A stretch of DNA of 36,368 bases from Longimicrobiaceae bacterium (GTDB lineage Bacteria; Gemmatimonadota; Gemmatimonadetes; Longimicrobiales; Longimicrobiaceae), in the NCBI GenBank assembly GCA_030447645.1, contig JAUJOM010000017.1, positions 37,937 through 74,304 of the forward strand. Direction: 5' to 3'. How positions within the stretch are numbered: position 1 is the stretch's first letter; every line of letters begins with the position of its first letter. The translations under genes were made by a program, and so were the position numbers. Positions 8,978-18,901 of the stretch are shown here, in pieces. A model generated the notes under the pieces. It searched no databases and had not been told where the DNA came from. It was given only the letters and a program-made list of their open reading frames with translations.

Positions 8978-11429
8978 GCACCCAAGCTGCCTGGGCACGC
9001 GTCGAAGCGTGGTTCCGGGAGCGGCGCTGGGAGCCGTTCGCGTTTCAGCGGGAGGTGTGGGACGCCTATCTGGCAGGCGAAAGTGGTTTGATCCACGCCG
9101 CGACCGGCACCGGGAAAACGCTCGCCGCCTGGATGGGTCCGCTGCTGGAGTGGATGATGGAAGACTCCGTGCGAAAGGGGACTCCACCCCTCCGGGTGCT
9201 GTGGATCACCCCGCTGCGTGCGCTCGCCGGGGACACCGCTGAAGCACTCGCCGCCCCGCTGGAAGCACTGGGTTTGCCCTGGGCACTGGAAACGCGCACC
9301 GGCGATACCGCCAACGCTGTCCGTGCCCGCCAGCGCCGACGGCTGCCGACCGCGCTGATCACTACCCCCGAAAGCCTGTCCCTGCTGCTTTCCCGCAGTG
9401 ATGCGCGCGATCTGTTCCATGACCTCCGCCTGGTGGTGGTGGACGAATGGCACGAGTTGATGGGCAGCAAGCGCGGAGTGCAGACGGAGCTGGCACTGGC
9501 TCGCCTGCGCACCTTTCGGCCGGCGCTGCGCACCTGGGGGCTTTCGGCCACCATCGGTAATCTGGAGGAAGCCCGGCAGGCGCTGCTCGGCGTGGGTGGG
9601 TCGCAGCACCCTGGGCGGATCATACAGGGCGAGGAGCCGAAGCAGGTGGTAGTGGACGCGCTCATCCCGCCAGTCATCGAGCGCTTCCCCTGGGCGGGTC
9701 ACCTGGGCACGCAGATGCTGCCGCAGGTGGTCGAGGCAATTGAGGAGGGGGAAAGCGCCATCGTATTCACCAACACCCGCTCGCAAACCGAGATCTGGTA
9801 CCAGGCGCTGCTGGAAGCGCGGCCGGACTGGGCGGGCACCATCGCGCTCCACCACGGCTCGCTGGACCGCAAGACGCGTGATTGGGTGGAGGCGGGGCTG
9901 CGCGCCGGCACGCTGCGCTGCGTGGTGGCCACTTCCAGCCTCGACCTGGGCGTGGACTTCGCTCCCGTGGACCGGGTGCTCCAGATCGGCAGCCCCAAGG
10001 GAGTCGCGCGGCTGCTGCAGCGCGCGGGGCGCAGCGGACACCGCCCAGGGGCGGTGAGCCGCGTCACCTGTGTTCCCACCCAGGTGCTGGAGCTGGTGGA
10101 GATCGCCGCCGCGCGGGATGGCATCGAGGCGGGGGCGGTGGAGTCGCGCTTCCCGGTGGAGCGCCCGCTGGACGTGCTGGTGCAGCACCTGGTCACGGTG
10201 GCGATGGGCGGTGGCTTCCGCCCCGAAGAGCTTCTCGCCGAGGTGCGGAGCACGCGCGCGTATGCGGAGCTGCGGGACGACGAGTGGGCGTGGGCGCTGG
10301 ACTTCGTGTCGTACGGGGGCGAGGCGCTGCGCGCGTATCCTGAGTACTCCCGCATCGTCCGGAATGACGGCGTCTACACTGTGGAGGATGCGGGAGTGGC
10401 GCGACGGCACCGCATGGCGATCGGCACCATCACCTCGGACGCGCACATCACCGTGCAGTACCTGCGCGGGGCCGACTAGGATCGGTGGAAGAATCGTTCA
10501 TCGCCCGCCTGAAGCCAGGGGATCGCTTCACCTTCTCCGGAAAGCCGCTGGAGTTCGTACGGGTGCGGGATATGAAAGCGTGGGTGCGCAAGGCGCCCTC
10601 AACCAAGGGGTGATTCCGCGGTGGATGGGGAGCCGTCTTCCCCTTTCCGGTGAACTGGCGGCGGCGCTGCGGCGGCGGCTGGAGGAAGCGGAGCAGGAAT
10701 CTTTCGCGGTCCGGAGATGGAAGCGGTGCGCCCGGTACTCGCCGTGCAGGCGCGCTGGTCCCGCATTCCTGCCGCGGATGAGCTGCTGATCGAGCGCGTC
10801 CGCACGCGCGAAGGGCACCACCTGTTCGTTTTTCCCTTCGAGGGGCGGCTCGTCCACGAAGGATTGGCGGCGCTCTTCGCCTACCGCATCGCACGGATGC
10901 AGCCCATCTCCTTCACGCTCGCCGCCAACGACTATGGGCTGGAGCTGCTTTCGTCGGAGCCGGCGCCGCTGGGGGCAGCACTGGCCGGTGATCTGCTGAG
11001 CCCGTGGGGTCTGCTGCAGGATGTGCCAGCCTCGCTCAACGCCACCGAGATGGCGAAGCGCCAGTTCCGGGAGATCGCGCGCGTGGCGGGATTGATCTTT
11101 CCCGGCTACCCGCACGCGGGCAAGACGGCACGCCAGCTCCAGGCGTCGAGCGGCCTCTTCTTCGACGTGTTCCAGCGGTACGATCCCCAGAACCTGCTCG
11201 TGGGGCAGCGCGCACCGCGAGGTGCTGGAGCGGCAGCTGGAACGCAGCCGGCTGGGGCAAACTCTGGAGAGACCATCGCAGTCGCGGGTGGTGATTACGG
11301 AGCCGGCGCGCACCCCACCTTCTCGCCTTTCCGCTCCTGGTGGACCGCGCCCGGGAAAGCGTCTCGTCGGAATCGCTCGCCGACCGCGTCCGCCGGATGC
11401 AGCTCGCGCTGGAACGAGCCGCGGGGTGA
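8974..11429 (+). pseudogene. ligase-associated DEAD/DEAH-box helicase (Lhr-like), frameshifted in C-terminal part
   Basis: This superfamily-2 helicase is encoded next to the repair ligase. The first 501 codons are in one frame, with Walker A ATGTGKT (residues 43-49), the Walker B variant DEWH (157-160), SAT (motif III), [20 protein letters not shown] and QRAGRSGHR (motif VI). A TAG at 10477 ends that frame, but the protein clearly continues: GSVEESFIARLKPGDRF (from about 10480), WMGSRLPLSGELAAALRRRL (from about 10620), RPVLAVQARWSRIP to QNLLVGQ (about 10730-11205), LERQLERSRLG, and LADRVRRMQLALERAAG ending at TGA 11429. That requires at least five shifts, near 10475, 10610, 10710, 11210 and 11310. 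The total of 2,456 bases fits the usual size of about 820 residues. The stop overlaps the pdeM start as GTGA. Confidence 0.82.
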
Positions 11430-12100
11430 GCGGCGCCCCCTCGAGCTTCGCGGCGAACGACTGGTCCTGCTCCCGGAGCGGGCGGTGTTCCGGGAGCGCA
11501 CGGCGACGCTGCTGATCGCGGACCCGCACTGGGGCAAGGCGGCCACCTTTCGCGCGAGCGGCATCCCCGTGCCCCGGGGCACCACGCTGGACGGGCTCGC
11601 CCGTCTCGATGCCATGCTGCAGCGCACCGGCGCGCGGCGCATCATCTTCCTCGGCGATTACCTGCACGCGCGGCAGGGCCGCTCTCCCACTACCCTCCAG
11701 GCGCTCGCGGAGTGGAGGGCGCGCCACCTGGACATCGAGCTGGTCCTGGTCCGCGGCAACCACGACCGGCATGCGGGCGACCCGCCGCCGGAGCTGGGGC
11801 TCGCTGTGTAGACCCCCTGATCGAGCCGCCCTTTGCCCTGACGCATTACCCGGACCCGGTGGCCGGGGGCTACGTGCTGGCTGGACATCTGCACCCGGGC
11901 GTGCACCTGGTGGGGCAGGGAAGGCAGCGGGAGAGGTTGCCTTGTTTCTGGTTCGATTCACCGGAGCGGTGCTTCCGGCCTTTGGAGACTTCACCGGCCT
12001 GGCAGCCGTGACGCCGGAACCAGGAGACCGCGTATTCGTGGTGGCCGGTGAGGAGGTAGTGGAGATCCGCGGGCTGGGCCCGGCGCCCGCTACTCCCTGA
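11426..12100 (+). pseudogene. pdeM: ligase-associated metallophosphoesterase PdeM, frameshifted
   Basis: PdeM is a calcineurin-like DNA endonuclease/phosphoesterase and the usual fourth member of the ligase-associated operon. Its metal-binding motifs are visible: ADPHWGKA, FLGDYLHAR, VRGNHDRH, HYPDP and LAGHLHPGVHL. The frame changes at a short C run near 11438 (one base missing relative to a start at GTG 11426), near 11805 after DPPPELGL, and near 11950 between LPCFWF and AVLPAFGDFTG. The end PGDRVFVVAGEEVVEIRG is in the last frame and stops at TGA 12100. The 675-base span equals a normal 225-residue PdeM. The end overlaps the converging sugar dehydrogenase gene by 11 bases. Confidence 0.78.
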
Positions 12101-13235
12101 CCGGCTCCAATCGCAGCACCGGCGCCTTGGCGTCGTCCACGAGCAGGTACAGCAAACCGTCCGGGCCGTTCCGCACGTCGCGGATGCGCCTGCCGTAGCC
12201 GTCCAGCAGCTTCTCCTGGCTCACCACGCGTGTTCCGTCAAGAACAACCCGCCGCAGGTGCATACCGGCCAGGGCGCCATTGAAGATGTTTCCGCGCCAC
12301 TGCGGAAATGCGTCGCCGGTATAGAACGCCATTCCGGACGGGGCGATGGATGGAGTCCAGTGCAGGACCGGCTGCTCCATGCCCGGCGCCACATTCCGGC
12401 TGCTGATGGGCTGGCCGTTGTAATTCACCCCGTGGGTGATGGCGGGCCAGCCGTAGTTGCGACCAGCGCGCAGCAGGTTGATCTCGTCGCCGCCCCGGGC
12501 ACCATGCTCGTTCGCCCAGATCTGGCCGGTCCGCGGGTGGACCGCCATTCCCTGGATGTTGCGGTTCCCGTAGGTAAAGATCTCGGGACGTGCGCCGCTC
12601 CTGCCAACGAAGGGATTGTCCTTGGGAACGCGGCCGTCGTCGTGCAGGCGAAGCGAGTTGCCGGTGTGGTCGCTCTGGTCCTGCGCATTCTTCATGGTGC
12701 CACGGTCGCCGATGGTCAGGTACAGGTAACCATCGCGGTCGAAGACCATGCGCGAGCCGAAGTGGACGCCGGTGCTGGCCCAGGCGTCAGCAACGAAGAT
12801 GTCCTGCACACTGGCAAGGCGGTTGCCCTCGAAGCGGCCCCGCGCGACAGCGGTAGTGGCACCTCTGGCCCCGGGCTTGGAGTAGGTCAGATAAACCAGG
12901 CGGTTGCTGGCGAAGTTCGGGTGGAGCGCAACGTCCATGAGGCCGCCCTGACCCCGGGCGTGTACCTCCGGCACCCCGGCAACCGGCTGCGGATCCAGCT
13001 TCCCGTTGCGAATGATGCGCAGCCGGCCGGGCCGCTCGGTGACCAGGATGTCCCCGCCGGGGAGGAACGCCATGCCCCAGGGGTTCGCCAGCCCAGTCGC
13101 GACGGTGACAACCCGGTACGGGTGTCGTTCGGACTTGAACACCCGATCCTGCGCGGAAAGCTGCCCGGATGCGGACGTCGCCAGCACTGCTGCGACCGCG
13201 AGTGTACTGGTCCGCGCTCCACTTGAAAACATCAT
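12090..13235 (-). CDS. PQQ-dependent sugar dehydrogenase (soluble aldose dehydrogenase, YliI-like)
   Basis: This 381-residue secreted beta-propeller has a signal peptide (MMFSSGARTSTLAVAAVLA, cleavage after about SAQ). Family motifs are LANPWGMAFLPGGDILVTER, GGLMDVALHPNF, FGSRMVFDRDGYLYLTIGDRG, GNRNIQGMAVHP, NEHGARGGDEIN and NYGWP. Relatives oxidise aldose sugars in the periplasm with PQQ and calcium; the substrate here is unknown and I see no pqq synthesis genes nearby. The frame runs up to 13367, but ATG 13235 directly follows CTGGGGGAAAA, a good ribosome site, and begins the signal peptide. It lies 76 bases downstream of the YdeP-like gene and may be co-transcribed. Confidence 0.9.
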   Translation of the reverse strand: MMFSSGARTSTLAVAAVLATSASGQLSAQDRVFKSERHPYRVVTVATGLANPWGMAFLPGGDILVTERPGRLRIIRNGKLDPQPVAGVPEVHARGQGGLMDVALHPNFASNRLVYLTYSKPGARGATTAVARGRFEGNRLASVQDIFVADAWASTGVHFGSRMVFDRDGYLYLTIGDRGTMKNAQDQSDHTGNSLRLHDDGRVPKDNPFVGRSGARPEIFTYGNRNIQGMAVHPRTGQIWANEHGARGGDEINLLRAGRNYGWPAITHGVNYNGQPISSRNVAPGMEQPVLHWTPSIAPSGMAFYTGDAFPQWRGNIFNGALAGMHLRRVVLDGTRVVSQEKLLDGYGRRIRDVRNGPDGLLYLLVDDAKAPVLRLEPVRE

Positions 13236-13311
13236 TTTTCCCCCAGGTTCGGTGCGGTATGAGCGCAGATACCCGAATTCCGCAGTCATGGATCCAACCC
13301 AACTCCTGCCA

Positions 13312-15909
13312 TCAGGCCGTCGCGAGTGGCTGCGCCTGCTCGATGCGGGTGTAATCGAACCGCCCATCCTGCCTGGAGGGCTCTACAGTCAGGATCACGA
13401 ACTTCGAAGTCGGCGTGTTGCTCCGCTCGGCCACGCTCCCGATGGGTACCAGCACGTTGGTTTCGGGATAGTAAGTGGCCGTGCATCCCCTGGGCGTGGG
13501 GAATGACACGATCATAAAGTACCGCGCCACCCGCGTTTCGCCATTGAAGTGGCTGGTGAGGTCCACCACCTGTCCAGGCGCGAGCCCCCGTTCACGTATG
13601 TCCTCCGGGTTCATCAGGATCACCCGACGCTCGTTGTAGATCCCCCGGTAGCGGTCGTCCAATCCGTAGACGGTGGTGTTGAACTGGTCGTGGCTCCGCA
13701 TGGACATCATCAGGAGCTGCCCCGGTTCTAGCCGCACCGGACGGATGCGGTGCACGGTGAAGTTCGCCTTCCCCGTAGTGGTGGTGAATTCGCGCCGGTC
13801 GCGGGCCAGGTTGGGAAGCACGAACTCACCGTCCTCCCGGATGCGGCGGTCGTAGTCTTCGAAGCCGGGAATGACCCGCTCGATGCGATCCCGGATGCGG
13901 CTGTAGCCGGCGATCAACTCGTCCCAATCGACCATGCTCCGGGTGCCCAGCGTCGCCTGGGCCATGCGGGCCACGATGGTGGGCTCGCTGAGCAGGTGCT
14001 GGGAGGCCGGCTCGAGCACACCTCGGGAGGAGCGAACCACGCCCATGGAGTTTTCCGTGGTGACCCACTGCTCGCCAGACTGCTGCACGTCCCGCTCGGC
14101 GCGCCCGATGGTGGGGAGGATCAGCGCCTGTCTGCCGGTGACGAGATGCCCACGGTTAAGCTTGATGGAAACCTGCGCGGTGACCCGGCAGCGGCGCATC
14201 GCCGCGGCGGTGTACTCGGTATCCGGAGTGGCGGATAGGAAGTTGCCGCCCATCCCGAAGAACACCTTGATCTTGCCGGCGTGCATCGCCTTGATGGTCT
14301 CCACGGTATCGTAGCCGTGGTGCTGCGGGGGAACGAAGTTGAACTCCTTGCCCAGGCGCTCCAGAAACGTTTCGGAGGCCCGCTCCCAGATCCCCATGGT
14401 GCGGTCGCCCTGTACGTTGCTGTGGCCGCGCACCGGGAGCGCCCCCGCTCCGGGCTTGCCGATGCTCCCCTTGAGCAGCAACAGGTTGACGATCTCCTGG
14501 ATGGCGCTCACGGCATACGGCTGCTGGGTGAGGCCCATCGCCCAGCTCACGATCACGTTCTCCGCCTGCATGACCATGTCGGCGACGCGCCGAATCTGCT
14601 GACGGTCGATTCCGCTCTGATCCACGATGAGGTCCCAGTCCTCGCCGCGCAGATCCTCGACGAATGCGTCGAACCCGTGCGTGTGCTGCCGAATGAACGG
14701 GTGGTCGAACACCGTCCCCGGACGCCGCTCCTCCGCTTCCAGCATCTCCTTGAGGACGCCCTTGAGCAGGGCTACGTCGCCCGCGATCCGTACCGGGACG
14801 AAGAATTCGGCCAGCGGTGTCCCGTCACCCGCGAGGACGCTGAGCGCGCGGAAGGGGTTCTTGAGATCCCGCGGATGCTTGAAGTGGTTGAGCCCCGTCT
14901 CCGGAAGCGGGTTGATCGCGATGATCTTGCCGCCGTTGCGCTTCAACGTTTGCAGCGCCGTCAGCATGCGAGGGTGGCAGCTTCCGGGGTTCTGCCCCAT
15001 GCTGATCAGCAGGTCCGTGTTGTGGACGTCCTCCAGCGTGACCGTCCCCTTGCCGATGCCGAGGGTGTCGGTGAGGGCCGTACCGCTGGACTCGTGGCAC
15101 ATGTTGGAGCAGTCCGGCAGATTGTTGGTGCCGAACATGCGCACGAACAGTTGATACAGGAACGCGGTTTCGTTGGCGGTGCGCCCGGAGGTGTAAAAGG
15201 CGGCCCCGTCGGGGGAGTCCAGCCTGTTCAGCTCGTCGGCGATGAGCCGGAACGCCGCATCCCACCCGATCGGCTCGTAGTGGGTGGCCCCCTCGCGGAG
15301 TAGCATGGGCTGGGCGATCCGCCCCTGCTTCGCCAGCCAGTAGTCGGACCGGGTGGAAAGCTCCGCCACGCTGTGCTCGCGAAAGAAATCCGGGGAAATC
15401 AGCCGACGGGTGTTTTCTTCGGCGGTGACCTTCGCCCCGTTCTCGCAGTACTCCGCCATCATCGGGCGCTCCCCCGGCGGCGGATCCGGCCAGGCGCAGC
15501 TCTGGCAGTCGAAGCCGCCCGCCTGGTTCAACGTGCGAAGCATCTGGAGCCCATCGGCCGCCCCCATTTCGTCCACGACATACTGCATGGCGACCTGAAC
15601 GGCCTTGAGACCCGCGGCAGTCTTCTTGACCCCGCCCGTCCGCAGCCCGCTGAACTCCTCCGGCGTTTGCGCGATCACCTCCCCGTGATACGCCTCGTCG
15701 GCCCGGGTAGCGGTGGGTTTCCCCTCACGGGCCTGCTCACGCCGGATGGCATCTTCAGCCGACAGGTCGATCTTGGCGCTTTCCCAGGAGTTCGGCTGCT
15801 CGTTCCCGGGAACGTCCCCGTAGATGGCGCCGTGCTCCGGGTCCACCGGGTTACGTCGGAATTCCAGCTCCCGCTTTTCTTCGGGGTCTATGTTGCTGCG
15901 CTCCGCCAT
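13312..15909 (-). CDS. FdhF/YdeP family molybdopterin oxidoreductase
   Basis: The 865-residue protein belongs to the YdeP-type (formate-dehydrogenase-alpha-like) molybdopterin enzymes. The signature GGFDCQSCAWPDP is at about residues 132-144 (Cys135, Cys138), with more cysteines at 155, 267 and 271 (PDCSNMCHESSG). Cofactor-binding segments include SMGQNPGSCHPR, INPLPETGLNHF, RGHSNVQGDRTMG and the C-terminal molydopterin dinucleotide-binding domain with MMSMRSHDQFNTTVYG and YYPETNVLVP. The function of the family is not well defined; E. coli YdeP is linked to acid resistance. The start is ATG 15909 (MAERSNIDPEEKRELEFRRNP). It overlaps the end of a possible small upstream gene by 22 bases. No membrane or Fe-S partner subunit is adjacent. 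Confidence 0.9.
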   Translation of the reverse strand: MAERSNIDPEEKRELEFRRNPVDPEHGAIYGDVPGNEQPNSWESAKIDLSAEDAIRREQAREGKPTATRADEAYHGEVIAQTPEEFSGLRTGGVKKTAAGLKAVQVAMQYVVDEMGAADGLQMLRTLNQAGGFDCQSCAWPDPPPGERPMMAEYCENGAKVTAEENTRRLISPDFFREHSVAELSTRSDYWLAKQGRIAQPMLLREGATHYEPIGWDAAFRLIADELNRLDSPDGAAFYTSGRTANETAFLYQLFVRMFGTNNLPDCSNMCHESSGTALTDTLGIGKGTVTLEDVHNTDLLISMGQNPGSCHPRMLTALQTLKRNGGKIIAINPLPETGLNHFKHPRDLKNPFRALSVLAGDGTPLAEFFVPVRIAGDVALLKGVLKEMLEAEERRPGTVFDHPFIRQHTHGFDAFVEDLRGEDWDLIVDQSGIDRQQIRRVADMVMQAENVIVSWAMGLTQQPYAVSAIQEIVNLLLLKGSIGKPGAGALPVRGHSNVQGDRTMGIWERASETFLERLGKEFNFVPPQHHGYDTVETIKAMHAGKIKVFFGMGGNFLSATPDTEYTAAAMRRCRVTAQVSIKLNRGHLVTGRQALILPTIGRAERDVQQSGEQWVTTENSMGVVRSSRGVLEPASQHLLSEPTIVARMAQATLGTRSMVDWDELIAGYSRIRDRIERVIPGFEDYDRRIREDGEFVLPNLARDRREFTTTTGKANFTVHRIRPVRLEPGQLLMMSMRSHDQFNTTVYGLDDRYRGIYNERRVILMNPEDIRERGLAPGQVVDLTSHFNGETRVARYFMIVSFPTPRGCTATYYPETNVLVPIGSVAERSNTPTSKFVILTVEPSRQDGRFDYTRIEQAQPLATA

Positions 15910-16137
15910 ATGTCAGCGTCGGCGAGGAGGAACACCCGGCAGGGCGCCCGCACAAGGGTGAGCCAGGGCGCGAGCCGCGCAGCCTCCAGGCCCTCCACCT
16001 CGTCTACCTGCTCGATCCGCGTTTCCAGCCCTGAAGCTTGAGCCTCCTGCTTCAGTCGGTCTGCCGCGCTCGGCGGCGGGAATGGCCAGCCAGAGGGCGG
16101 CAAGTGTTCGGGCGTGCTTCCGCGCCCTTGCGGTCAT
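15888..16137 (-). pseudogene. possible small gene of about 82 codons upstream of the YdeP-like gene, one frameshift
   Basis: A minus-strand ATG at 16137 opens MTARARKHARTLAALWLAIPAAER. One extra base near 16070 then switches to a frame reading DRLKQEAQASGLETRIEQV and ending WRSAAT at TAG 15888. The joined product looks like a real small soluble protein and overlaps the YdeP start, as coupled genes do. I do not recognise the family. Support is only frame composition and position, so this could be chance. Confidence 0.3.
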
Positions 16138-16546
16138 AGGATCGCCGCGGATTGCGGGAACTGGCAGCGCAGATACGCGGTCCCGCTCGGAACTGACGAG
16201 CCCTGGGAACTGCAGGCATCGGCGGTCGCCACAGGTAATGCAGGCTCCACCTGTGCCATGGCGGTTATGCGTTCTCCTGGGGGAGCATCTGGTATTCCCA
16301 TCGGAGCGCACCACTCCGGCCTTTGTGCGATGCGGCGTCGGCAGATCTGCAGGTCATAGCGCTTGGTGTACCCGGATGGTAGGAAACAAACTTATACGGC
16401 AGAGTGCGTGCTCAGAAGAAGCCAAGGTATGATTTTTACATTGCACTGAATCCGACGCAACCTGGGCCGGCCGCGTGCCATCTTGTCCGCGCGGAGTTGC
16501 CGGTCAGCGCACACTGTACCACCACCCATACTCGCCGCCCCGTCGT
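16138..16546. other. intergenic region between divergent oxidoreductase and S9 peptidase genes
   Basis: About 410 bases lie between a minus-strand start and a plus-strand start. Short open frames occur on both strands but none shows a family motif or a ribosome site. The stretch near 16380-16440 is richer in A+T than its surroundings and could hold the promoter of the S9 peptidase gene; I could not assign boxes with confidence. Confidence 0.3.
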
Positions 16547-18870
16547 ATGCGCATTTCTAGTGTAGCCCTGTTGCTGCTCGCCGTGCCGCTCGCCGCCCAG
16601 CAGCCGCGGCAGCTCACCGCTGAGGATTACGCCCGGGCCGAGCGGTTCCTCGGCGCCACACGCAGCGCCGCTGGTCACCGGCAGCGGTGTGCGACCCACC
16701 TGGCTCGACGATGGGCGATTCTGGTATCGCACCACTGTTCCCGGCGGCAGCGCGTTCTTTGTCGTCGATCCGGTGCGGCGCACGCGTGAGGCGGTCTTCG
16801 ACCAGACGCGACTCGCCTCGGCGCTCAAGCCACCGCAACCGGCGGCAGGGTGGAGGGCGGCCGGCTCCCGTTCCAGACCTTCGAGCTGGCGAAGGATAGT
16901 CGCTCGATCACCGTGAGCGCTCAGAACCGTCGCTGGAGCTGTGATCTCCAGGCCTACACCTGCACGCCTGCCGACTCCGCCGCTGCGTCGCCACGCGCGC
17001 CGCAGAACTCCAGCGTATCCCCGACGGGCGTCAGGCGGTGTTCATTCGGGATCATAACCCGTGGGCGAGGGATCTCGCGGCTGGCAGCGAGACGCAGCTC
17101 ACCACCGGGGGGGTGGAGGACTTCGGCTACGCCATCGACAACGCGGGCTGGACGCACAGCGACAGCCCCGTGGTCAGCTGGTCGCCCGATGGGCGGCGGA
17201 TCGCAACCTTTCAGCACGACGGCCGCGGGTGGGGGACATGCACCTGGTCTCCACCAACGTCGGCAGCCCGCGGCTGGAGTCGTGGGAAGCAATTCGCTCC
17301 CCGGTGACAGCGTGATCTTTCGCATCAGCCGGGTCATCATCAGCCAGGGTCAGGATGGGCGGCCGCGGGTCGTGCGCTTGCGGATGCCGCGGGACGCGCA
17401 CCGCTCCACCGTTTCCGATCACGTCGCGTGCGGCGGCGCCGTGTGCGACGTGCAGTGGTATCCCGACGGCTCCCACCTCGCCTTTGTGTCGGTCTCCGTG
17501 ACCACAAGAGCGCCCGGTTCCGCGTCGCCACGCGCGCAAACCGGTGAGGTGCGCACCCTCTTCGAGGAGCGCATGCCCACACAGGACGGCGATGCGTGGC
17601 GTTCACGGAAAACCTGTGGCGCGTGCTACCCGCATCCAACGAGCTGATCTGGTGGTCGCAGCGCGACAACTGGATTCACCTTTATCTGTACGATCTCGCC
17701 ACCAGTCGGCTCAAGCGCCGCATCACGAGTGCGGCGAGGGCAATGGGAACGACATCGTGCGCATCGACGAGAAGGCGCGCACCCTCTACTTCCCGGCTCG
17801 GGGAAGGAGCGGGCCGCGACCCGTACTTCCAGCACCTGTACAGGATCGGGTTCGACGGGGTGGCCAGACGCTGCTCACGCCGGAGAACGCCAACCACGTC
17901 GTTTCGCTCTCGCCGGACGGCCGGTACCTGGTGGACACGTATTCCACGCCCGACACACCGCCGGTCACCGTGCTGCGGGACATGAACGGGCGCGTAATCC
18001 AGACGCTTGAGCGAGCCGACGTTTCGCGCCTGCGGCCACGGGCTGGAAGCCGCCGACGCCCATCCGCATGAAGGGACGCGATGGCAAGACCGACATCTAC
18101 GGCCTGATGTACACGCCGTCGAGGCTGGACTCCACCCAAAAGTACCCGATCGTCAACCAGATCTACCCTGGGCCGCAGTCAGAGCGTGGGCTCGCGCAGC
18201 TTTTCGCCGGCGCGCGGCGACAACCAGGCGCTGGCCGAGCTCGGGTTCGTCGTCGTGCAGATCGACGGCATGGGAACGCCGGGCCGCTCAAGGCCTTCGC
18301 CGACGCGTACTACGGCCGCATGGGAGACAACACGCTCCCGGACCAGATCTCCGGCATGCGGGAATTGGCGCAGCGGTACCCCTCATCGACCTCGACAGGG
18401 TGGGAATCTGGGGCCACTCCGGCGGCGGGTTCGCCACGGCGGCCGCGATGTTCCGGCATCCGGACTTCTTCAAAGGTCGGGCCGTCGCGCAGTCCGGCAA
18501 CCACGACAACCGGAACTACGAGGACGACTGGGGCGAGCGCTACCATGGCATGCTGATGAAGACCGGCGATACCGACAGCTACGCCGCCGAGGCCAATCAG
18601 ACGCACGCCGCCAACCTCCGCGGCAAGCTGATGCTCGCGCACGGCGCGATGGACGACAACGTGCCGCCCTACAACACCCTGCTGGTGGTGGACGCGCTGA
18701 TCAAGGCCGGCAAGGATTTCGATCTGCTGATGTTCCCGAACGCGCGTCACGGCTACGGCGCGGACAACAACTACATGATGCGCCGCCGGTGGGATTACTT
18801 CGTCAGGCACCTGCGGGGCGCGGAGCCGCCCAGGGAGTACCAGATCGGGAGGGTGTCCAGCTTGCCTTAG
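16547..18870 (+). pseudogene. DPP-IV-like S9 family peptidase, broken by many frameshifts
   Basis: The gene starts at ATG 16547 with a signal peptide (MRISSVALLLLAVPLAAQQ), so the product would be exported. The N-terminal beta-propeller shows SWSPDGRRIATFQHD, VQWYPDGSHLAFVSV and SLSPDGRYLVDTYS. The C-terminal alpha/beta-hydrolase domain carries the complete triad: Ser in IWGHSGGGFATAA, Asp in HGAMDDNVPPYNT and His in PNARHGYG. Such enzymes remove Xaa-Pro dipeptides from peptides in the periplasm. The coding sequence moves between all three frames more than ten times from about 16680 to 18400. It is then continuous to TAG 18870. Total length (2,324 bases, about 774 codons) is normal. Heavy local sequencing error or a decayed gene are both possible; intact motifs favour error. 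Confidence 0.75.
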
Positions 18871-18901
18871 CGGGCCCGAAGTCAGGCAGGAGGCCCGTCC
18901 G

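Noticed and set aside
6899..9187. 762-codon open frame on the minus strand opposite the ligase
   Set aside because: It is antisense to the ligase gene, is rich in Arg/Pro/Ala low-complexity sequence, and has no family motif. It is a by-product of high GC content.
8668..10446. 592-codon minus-strand open frame opposite the ligase end and helicase
   Set aside because: It mirrors the codon structure of the helicase gene and lacks any domain.
14281..15303. 340-codon plus-strand open frame inside the YdeP-like gene
   Set aside because: It lies fully within a well-supported gene on the other strand and has no recognisable domain.
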